10,776 nt of DNA. Origin: an uncultured Porphyromonadaceae bacterium. GTDB taxonomy: Bacteria > Bacteroidota > Bacteroidia > Bacteroidales > Coprobacteraceae. The stretch lies in assembly GCA_900545915.1 (NCBI GenBank), contig URAV01000057.1, positions 1 to 10,776 of the forward strand, in the 5' to 3' direction. The position numbers and the translations under genes were made by a program. Position 1 is the first letter of the stretch; the number at the start of each line of letters is the position of its first letter. Positions 6,402 through 10,776 of the stretch are shown one piece after another. The notes beneath the pieces are model-generated. The model had not been told where the DNA came from and searched no databases. It worked only from the letters and a program-made list of their open reading frames with translations.

Positions 6402-7625
6402 TTATTTGATGATCTTATTGTATAACTCTTCGTTTTTATCTATGCAAGCTACTGCTTGAATTTTTGCCTGTTTGTTTTGTACTGTGATCGGTTTTTTAGA
6501 TGTATAGTTTCGCATACGACAGCCAAACATGGATATTGTTAGCTGTTTATCCCCTTTTACGAGCAGATAGTCATAAGATTGGCCGATTGCAGTGAGAGCT
6601 CCGTTCAACCCCGAAAAAGCTTCTACATTTGATATTGCTGTGTGTCCTTGTCCTTCAATGACGATGGGATGTATCTCTTCTATTGATTTTCCGGCATTAG
6701 CGATAATCGATCCTTGAGCAATTTGCCAGTTTCGGTTTTTTGTGCCCGATCCGTTCTTGTAGATACCTATTGTGACGCAGTCGAGATTGAAATTTGTTAA
6801 TTGTCCGTATGATTCAGCTCCTAAATATATCCCACCGTATGTCCCGAATGTAAAAACATCCATCAACTGTGCATTATCTGTATGATCTATATAAAAAGCG
6901 TAGGTTTGGCTTGCAATTACGGCATCGATAATTTCCCGTTTGAATGAACGGCCGAATTCCCTCATGTTTGCCGGATTTACATGACAGTGTAAAATTCGGG
7001 GGATGTCATAACAATAATCGATTCGGATAAATTGTCCGCTTAATGGATAACCGTAGCAATGTTCGATAAGCACCAGTTCACTTGTGTTTTTTCGGGTTGC
7101 AGTAAAGTCCATGGCAGTATATTCTCCGTAAAATGTGAGGCAAGACAGAGTAACGCCGTGAGCTCTTTGATCGGAGCTCATTTGGATAGTCGGTTTATAT
7201 TTTATGATTTCATCGGCTTTTGTGTGAGTTTGTTCCGGATACCAGAATTGGATACCTCGTATTTGAGTTGCCGATTGTACGGAAATGAAAGGGTTGTCTT
7301 TATCGGTAATGCTGAATACCGAACCTACGGGATGATTTTTTGAGGGATGCTTAGTTCCTCTTCCCGTAGGGCCGTGCACTCCGATCAGAGAAACATTCTT
7401 TTTTAGAATTATTCCTCCGTTTACGGGATAGGGGGTCTCTGACGGATCGACGAATAAAGCTGCTCCCGATTGAGCCGCCCAATCTATTGCTTTTTGGAGA
7501 TTTTGTTTGTTTACGTCCGGAGTGTTAGTCGGCAATACGTTGAAGTCTCGGATACTTTTGTAATTGTTCGCTTGTGCCGTTATAGCGCAAAGAACACAGA
7601 AAAAAAATAATTTGAGCGTTTTCAT
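6402..7625 (-). CDS. Secreted right-handed beta-helix protein (pectate-lyase-3 type)
   Basis: The protein has 407 residues. MKTLKLFFFCVLCAITAQA is a clear signal peptide, probably cut after Ala19. Residues 23-85 match the start of Pectate_lyase_3 / GH28-like beta-helices (PF12708): IRDFNVLPTNTPDVNKQNLQ, then KAIDWAAQSGAALFVDP, a YPVNGGI strand and LIGVHGPTGRG. From about 110 to 395 short strands with turns repeat roughly every 20-25 residues, including several Asn/Gly-rich turns, as in stacked beta-helix coils. Proteins of this class include polysaccharide lyases, hydrolases and surface or glycan-binding proteins; I see no catalytic signature that fixes the substrate. The frame is open 51 bases further, to an ATG at 7676, but the promoter's -7 element lies inside that extension and the Met at 7625 begins the signal peptide, so 7625 is the likely start. 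Confidence 0.85.
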   Translation of the reverse strand: MKTLKLFFFCVLCAITAQANNYKSIRDFNVLPTNTPDVNKQNLQKAIDWAAQSGAALFVDPSETPYPVNGGIILKKNVSLIGVHGPTGRGTKHPSKNHPVGSVFSITDKDNPFISVQSATQIRGIQFWYPEQTHTKADEIIKYKPTIQMSSDQRAHGVTLSCLTFYGEYTAMDFTATRKNTSELVLIEHCYGYPLSGQFIRIDYCYDIPRILHCHVNPANMREFGRSFKREIIDAVIASQTYAFYIDHTDNAQLMDVFTFGTYGGIYLGAESYGQLTNFNLDCVTIGIYKNGSGTKNRNWQIAQGSIIANAGKSIEEIHPIVIEGQGHTAISNVEAFSGLNGALTAIGQSYDYLLVKGDKQLTISMFGCRMRNYTSKKPITVQNKQAKIQAVACIDKNEELYNKIIK

Positions 7626-7653
7626 TATGTATGTGTTTAGAATAGTGATAATG

Positions 7654-7684
7654 CAAAAATAGGAATCATTTAACATAAAACAAA
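7654..7684 (-). promoter_or_regulatory. Complete Bacteroides-type promoter for the beta-helix gene
   Basis: On the minus strand TTTG (7684-7681) is followed after exactly 19 bases by TATTTTTG (7661-7654). Both elements and their spacing match the consensus. Transcription would start near 7648, about 22 bases before the ATG at 7625, which rules out the upstream ATG at 7676. Confidence 0.85.
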
Positions 7685-7759
7685 CATAATGACTTTGTTT
7701 TTTAATGTATTTGAGAATGTGACAATATTAGTAGGTTTTATTTTCAACAGTATTGGATG

Positions 7760-7793
7760 AAAAAAGGCGACCGCTTTATAAAGCAGTCGCCTT
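7760..7793 (-). terminator. Terminator of the oxidoreductase operon
   Basis: The stem AAGGCGAC...GTCGCCTT (7764-7793) has a TATA loop. Read on the minus strand the single irregular position is a G-U pair, giving a continuous stem followed by a U run (complement of the A's at 7760-7765). On the plus strand the same position is a C/A mismatch, so it works best for the minus-strand operon. It begins 24 bases after the gamma-subunit stop. Confidence 0.9.
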
Positions 7794-7816
7794 GTCCGGT
7801 TTGTATGGTATAGATT

Positions 7817-8359
7817 TTATACTTTCCGGATAATTTCCATGCCTTTCAAAATAGCTTGTTCATTCATTGGAATCAACTTATGATGCCGTTCGGGTAAAGA
7901 TTTTTTTAAACCTTTCAGTACATTTTCGAGGGATACCATCGGTTTTACTTTCAGTAATCCCCCAAGTACGATCATATTGAACGCTTTAGAATTTTCCATT
8001 TCAATTGCTGTGTCCATAGCGTCAATACGATATATATCAATATCTTTTCGGGTAGGGGCATGGTGGATTCCGTAACCGTCATATATCAATACACCTCCCG
8101 GTTTTACTTTATTTTCGAATTTTTCTAAAGAAGGCTGATTCAGAATAATAGCGACATCAAAAGTATTCAATACGGGAGAACTGATACGTTCATCGCTTAG
8201 AATAACAGTTACATTGGCTGTTCCGCCACGTTGTTCCGGTCCATAAGAGGGCATCCAGCTTACTTCTTTGTCTTCCATGAGACCCGAATAAGCCAAAATC
8301 TTACCCATTGAAAGGACGCCTTGCCCGCCGAAACCGGCTATAATTATTTCTTCTTTCAT
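7817..8359 (-). CDS. korC: 2-oxoacid:ferredoxin oxidoreductase, gamma subunit
   Basis: The 180-residue product belongs to the POR/KOR gamma family (PF01558). It starts with the nucleotide-fold-like IIIAGFGGQGVLSMGK (about 5-20), then SYGPEQRGGTANVTVILSD (38-56), then VAIILNQPSL (69-78), GGVLIYDGYG and a C-terminal KAFNMIVLGGL (125-135). The length is normal for a stand-alone gamma subunit. It is last in the operon, 19 bases after the beta subunit gene, and is followed by the terminator at 7760-7793. Gamma subunits complete the 2-oxoacid:ferredoxin oxidoreductase complex, which binds CoA and oxidises a 2-oxoacid to acyl-CoA, CO2 and reduced ferredoxin, or runs in reverse. The sequence does not tell whether 2-oxoglutarate (Kor) or branched-chain 2-oxoacids (Vor) are used; the symbol follows the KGOR naming. 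Confidence 0.88.
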   Translation of the reverse strand: MKEEIIIAGFGGQGVLSMGKILAYSGLMEDKEVSWMPSYGPEQRGGTANVTVILSDERISSPVLNTFDVAIILNQPSLEKFENKVKPGGVLIYDGYGIHHAPTRKDIDIYRIDAMDTAIEMENSKAFNMIVLGGLLKVKPMVSLENVLKGLKKSLPERHHKLIPMNEQAILKGMEIIRKV

Positions 8360-8378
8360 TGTGATCGGTTTTTACAAA

Positions 8379-9140
8379 TTATTCATTTTTCAAATCTCCT
8401 AACGGATATTTGGCAAACATGTTCTGTTCCATCCATTTATTTGCTTGATCCGGAGTCATTTTCCATCCGGAGTTACAAGTCGAAACGAATTCGACCAATG
8501 AAGTACCTTTGCGTGCCATAGAGTTCTCAAAAGCTTGACGTAATGCTTTCTTCGCTTTTTTTACGGCAGCAGCCGTGTGTACACTTTGACGTGTAACATA
8601 ACATGTCCCGTCTAATTGTGCTACGAGATTTGATATTTTTAGCGGATAACCGTTCAATTCTACATTTCTTCCGTAAGGGCAAGTTGCCGTTACCATTCCT
8701 TCTAATGTCGTAGGCGCCATCTGTCCGCCGGTCATACCGTAGATTGCGTTATTAATGAATATGATAACGATGTTTTCCCCTCGATTACAAGCATGAATAG
8801 TTTCTGCCGTACCGATAGCGGCTAAATCTCCGTCACCTTGATATGTAAATACCATTTTTGACGGATTCAAACGTTTTACGGCGGTTGCTATCGCCGGTGC
8901 GCGTCCGTGTGCCGCTTCGAGCCAGTCGATGTCGATATAATTGTAGGCAAACACTGCACAACCTACCGGAGCGATACCGATAGCTTGTTCTTCCATTCCC
9001 ATTTCATCGATAACTTCGGCGACAAGTTTGTGGACAACTCCGTGGCTGCATCCCGGACAATAGTGCATGGGATTATCGTTCATCAGCCTCGGTTTGTCAT
9101 ATACGAGGTTTTCGGGTTTTATGATTTCGTTTACATTCAT
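8379..9140 (-). CDS. korB: 2-oxoacid:ferredoxin oxidoreductase, beta (TPP-binding) subunit
   Basis: The 253-residue product is the thiamine-diphosphate subunit. It has the family motif HYCPGCSHGVVHKL (26-39), GIAPVGCAVF (55-64), AHGRAPAIATA (77-87), the TPP/Mg motif GDGD (102-105) closed by NN (130-131), and NAIYGMTGGQMAPTT (131-145). The short C-terminal part (about 205-253) includes SLVEFVSTCNSGW. The length is usual for KorB/VorA-type beta subunits (about 250-290). It is 92 bases after the alpha gene and 19 bases before gamma, in one operon. The gap before it contains a 12-base direct repeat (see separate entry). The CPGCxHG motif is shared by KGOR, VOR and related beta subunits, so it does not discriminate substrate. 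Confidence 0.93.
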   Translation of the reverse strand: MNVNEIIKPENLVYDKPRLMNDNPMHYCPGCSHGVVHKLVAEVIDEMGMEEQAIGIAPVGCAVFAYNYIDIDWLEAAHGRAPAIATAVKRLNPSKMVFTYQGDGDLAAIGTAETIHACNRGENIVIIFINNAIYGMTGGQMAPTTLEGMVTATCPYGRNVELNGYPLKISNLVAQLDGTCYVTRQSVHTAAAVKKAKKALRQAFENSMARKGTSLVEFVSTCNSGWKMTPDQANKWMEQNMFAKYPLGDLKNE

Positions 9141-9183
9141 AATCTTGAGTTTTTAATCGTCTGTAAGAATACTTTCGTACTCT

Positions 9184-9221
9184 TTTGTAAAAAGGTTTCG
9201 ATTTTATCCTTTGTAAAAAGG
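9184..9221 (-). repeat. 12-base direct repeat between oxidoreductase alpha and beta genes
   Basis: The plus strand contains TTTGTAAAAAGG twice (9184-9195 and 9210-9221), 26 bases apart start to start. The copy at 9208-9221 (CCTTTGTAAAAAGG) is also a short inverted repeat, CCTTT with AAAGG. It sits in the 92-base gap inside the operon. The role is unknown; it could shape an RNA structure or be simple chance in AT-rich spacer. Confidence 0.55.
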
Positions 9222-9232
9222 AAATGTCCGGA

Positions 9233-10312
9233 TTACATCAATTTCTGTTTAAGAGCATTGAGTACTTCGTCCGGAGTAGGAACGATTCCTCCTAAGCGTC
9301 CGAAATGTTCGACTTTAACTTTTCCGTTGACGGCCAAGCGTATATCTTCGACCATTTGCCCGGCATTTAATTCTACCGAGATCATACCTTTTACCTTATT
9401 TGCATATTCGGCAATGATTTTCGATGGGAAAGGCCATAATGTGATCGGACGTAATACCCCTACTTTTATACCTTCTGCGAGAGCCATTTCTTGTGTTTTC
9501 AGACAAATACGAGCCATTGAACCGAATGCTACCATTAAGTAATCGGCATTTTCGCAACTGATTTCTTCATAGCGCACTTCAGCTTCTTCTATTTTACGGT
9601 ACTTAGCTTGAAAACGAATATTGTTTTCTTCCATGATAGCCGGGTCGAGTTCCAGAGATGTGATAACATTCCGTTTGTGTCCGGCAAGTTTACCCTGCGT
9701 TGCCCATGGCATTTGTTTACGTATCTCTTCTTCGGTGCGACGTGGACGGAAAGGCGGCAAAACCACTTTTTCCATCATTTGACCGATAATACCGTCTGCA
9801 AGAATTATGGCGGGGTTATTATATTTAAAAGCCAGATCGAAGCCTAAAGTGACGAAGTCTGCCATTTCCTGTACTGAGGCCGGTGCTAAAGTAATAAGAC
9901 GATAATCTCCGTGTCCTCCTCCTTTTACTGTTTGGAAATAGTCTGCCTGACTCGGTTGTATAGTTCCTAAACCGGGGCCTCCTCGCATGACGTTAACGAT
10001 AAGGCAGGGAAGTTCGGCGCCTGCAATATATGAAATACCTTCTTGTTTCAAACTGACTCCCGGACTTGAAGATGATGTCATCACGGCTTTTCCGCATCCG
10101 GCACCACCATAAACCATATTGATTGCAGCTACTTCGCTTTCTGCTTGAAGTACCACCATGCCGGTAGTCTCCCAAGGTTTCAATTCCATTAATGTCTCCA
10201 TAATCTCAGATTGTGGAGTGATAGGGTAACCGAAATATCCGTCTGCTCCATAGCGTATGGCAGCATGGGCTATTGCCTCGTTTCCCTTCATTAATTTTAC
10301 ATCTTCTGTCAT
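9233..10312 (-). CDS. korA: 2-oxoacid:ferredoxin oxidoreductase, alpha subunit (KorA/VorB type)
   Basis: The 359-residue product is the alpha subunit. The pyrimidine-binding domain contains GNEAIAHAAIRYG (10-22), YFGYPITPQSEIMETL (26-41), LQAESEVAAINMVYGGA (55-71, with the conserved acidic residues expected for TPP activation in this family), TSSSSPGVSLKQEG (79-92), and VMRGGPGLGTIQPSQADY (108-125). A second domain follows with VAFGSMARI (261-269), VLRPITLWPFP (286-296) and VELNAGQMVED (313-323), like the POR family's C-terminal domain. The gamma domain is not fused here; it is a separate gene (7817-8359). It follows the ferredoxin gene by 43 bases, which contain a small hairpin. Many Bacteroidales databases name such proteins VorB; substrate cannot be told from sequence. 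Confidence 0.93.
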   Translation of the reverse strand: MTEDVKLMKGNEAIAHAAIRYGADGYFGYPITPQSEIMETLMELKPWETTGMVVLQAESEVAAINMVYGGAGCGKAVMTSSSSPGVSLKQEGISYIAGAELPCLIVNVMRGGPGLGTIQPSQADYFQTVKGGGHGDYRLITLAPASVQEMADFVTLGFDLAFKYNNPAIILADGIIGQMMEKVVLPPFRPRRTEEEIRKQMPWATQGKLAGHKRNVITSLELDPAIMEENNIRFQAKYRKIEEAEVRYEEISCENADYLMVAFGSMARICLKTQEMALAEGIKVGVLRPITLWPFPSKIIAEYANKVKGMISVELNAGQMVEDIRLAVNGKVKVEHFGRLGGIVPTPDEVLNALKQKLM

Positions 10313-10336
10313 ATCTTATTCTTATTTTAGCGTGAA

Positions 10337-10353
10337 GAGAGTGGGAGACTCTC
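10337..10353 (-). other. Small intercistronic hairpin between ferredoxin and alpha genes
   Basis: GAGAGT (10337-10342) pairs with ACTCTC (10348-10353) across a 5-base loop, right after the ferredoxin stop codon. There is no U tail in the direction of transcription, so it is not a terminator. It could stabilise the upstream mRNA segment or set subunit ratio; that is inference. Confidence 0.4.
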
Positions 10354-10355
10354 GT

Positions 10356-10583
10356 TTATAGTTTTACTTTATATACGGTAATACATCCATCGGGACAAAC
10401 ATAGCCGCAACTGGCACATCCGATACAATTATCGGGATTCTTCATGTATGCATAATGATACCCTTTATCGTTTACCTCTTTCGGCTGGAGAGCCAACACG
10501 TCGGCAGGACATGCCACAACGCAAAGTTCGCATCCTTTGCAACGCTCGTTGTTCACTACAACAGCACCTTTTATCTTAGCCAT
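10356..10583 (-). CDS. korD: 2-oxoacid:ferredoxin oxidoreductase, ferredoxin-like delta subunit
   Basis: The 75-residue protein has two [4Fe-4S] motifs: CKGCELCVVACP (Cys15, 18, 21, 25) and CIGCASCGYVCP (Cys53, 56, 59, 63). It is the electron-carrying delta subunit of four-subunit POR/KGOR/VOR complexes, passing electrons from the TPP centre to free ferredoxin. It is first in the operon, giving the order delta-alpha-beta-gamma, as in archaeal and other bacterial kor gene clusters. No signal peptide. The start at 10583 follows a -7 promoter element at 10610-10617 by 27 bases. A free-standing 2[4Fe-4S] ferredoxin could look the same; the operon context favours the subunit. Confidence 0.93.
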   Translation of the reverse strand: MAKIKGAVVVNNERCKGCELCVVACPADVLALQPKEVNDKGYHYAYMKNPDNCIGCASCGYVCPDGCITVYKVKL

Positions 10584-10609
10584 ACTTAAAAAGATTTGTT
10601 TTATTCACG

Positions 10610-10617
10610 CAAATGTA
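10610..10617 (-). promoter_or_regulatory. -7 element for the oxidoreductase operon
   Basis: The minus strand reads TACATTTG (exact TAnnTTTG, the same octamer as before tRNA-Ser(CGA)), 27 bases before the ferredoxin start. No good TTTG is seen at the -33 spacing. Confidence 0.65.
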
Positions 10618-10776
10618 GCCTTTTATTTTGAAAATAGTTCCGAAAACAATGATTTTTCGATATAAACAAAATTCAATATTCGGTTAATCGCGTTAATTTG
10701 TAACAGCTTAGAGCCTGCCTAAATTTTGCTCGGGTCAGTTTTGAGAGTTTCTTTCGAGAATGTTTTTCTGTTTTTA
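10618..10776. other. Gene-free right edge with possible IS-end-like sequence
   Basis: No gene is seen. GAGCCTGCCTAAA (10711-10723) resembles the terminal sequences of some Bacteroidetes insertion sequences in general style (GAGnCTG...AAA). It also shares 12 of 13 bases with GAGACTGCCTAAA on the minus strand at 1482-1470. No transposase is in view, so an element cannot be claimed. Confidence 0.25.

Noticed and set aside
7626..7676. Longer N-terminus for the beta-helix protein starting at 7676
   Set aside because: The consensus promoter overlaps the extension, and the internal Met begins a typical signal peptide.
8907..9542. A 211-codon plus-strand open frame across korB and korA
   Set aside because: It is antisense to two clearly identified subunit genes and crosses their gap. 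The translation shows no domain, so it is a shadow frame.
1470..10723. A composite mobile element bounded by the two GAGnCTGCCTAAA sequences
   Set aside because: The ends point outward, there is no transposase between them, and the enclosed genes are ordinary chromosomal metabolism.

Overview
The window looks like chromosomal DNA of an anaerobic member of the Bacteroidales (Bacteroidetes). The evidence is low GC, long AT-rich intergenic stretches, almost no Shine-Dalgarno sequences, and Bacteroides-type promoters (-7 element TAnnTTTG, -33 element TTTG) at the expected place before most transcription units. The gene content fits: a Bacteroides-type malate dehydrogenase, a four-subunit 2-oxoacid:ferredoxin oxidoreductase, secreted carbohydrate-active-type proteins and a TonB C-terminal domain protein. 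The genus cannot be fixed from the sequence alone.

Layout. 1-54 is the 3' part of a tRNA-Ser(UGA). 338-422 is a complete tRNA-Ser(CGA) with its own promoter and terminator. 484-872 has no intact gene but shows short open stretches that may be gene decay. 873-2005 (minus) holds two small proteins of uncertain role: a two-TM bacterial PH-domain protein and a DUF2867-like protein. 2006-2604 is AT-rich and mostly non-coding, with a promoter and possible coding remnants just before the next gene. 2605-4347 (plus) encodes a secreted 580-residue protein that looks like a divergent TIM-barrel glycosidase. 4479-5150 (plus) encodes a membrane-anchored protein pairing a TonB-receptor-plug-like segment with a TonB C-terminal domain. 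A perfect bidirectional terminator separates it from the convergent mdh gene (5230-6231, minus). 6402-7625 (minus) encodes a secreted right-handed beta-helix protein of the pectate-lyase-3 type. 7817-10583 (minus) is an operon in the order ferredoxin subunit, alpha, beta, gamma of a KGOR/VOR-type enzyme, with a promoter upstream and a strong terminator downstream. The last ~160 bases hold no gene.

How the genes relate. The oxidoreductase operon and mdh are both central carbon metabolism (2-oxoacid/ferredoxin chemistry and malate/oxaloacetate), but they are separate transcription units with an unrelated secreted protein between them. The two secreted proteins suggest polysaccharide use, but no SusC/SusD pair, sigma/anti-sigma pair or other PUL marker is present, so they are not shown to be part of a PUL. 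I found no CRISPR array, phage, toxin-antitoxin pair, intact insertion sequence or clear new defence or mobile system. The less explained items are the glycosidase-like protein and its upstream region, the plug/TonB_C protein, and the repeats between the oxidoreductase alpha and beta genes.
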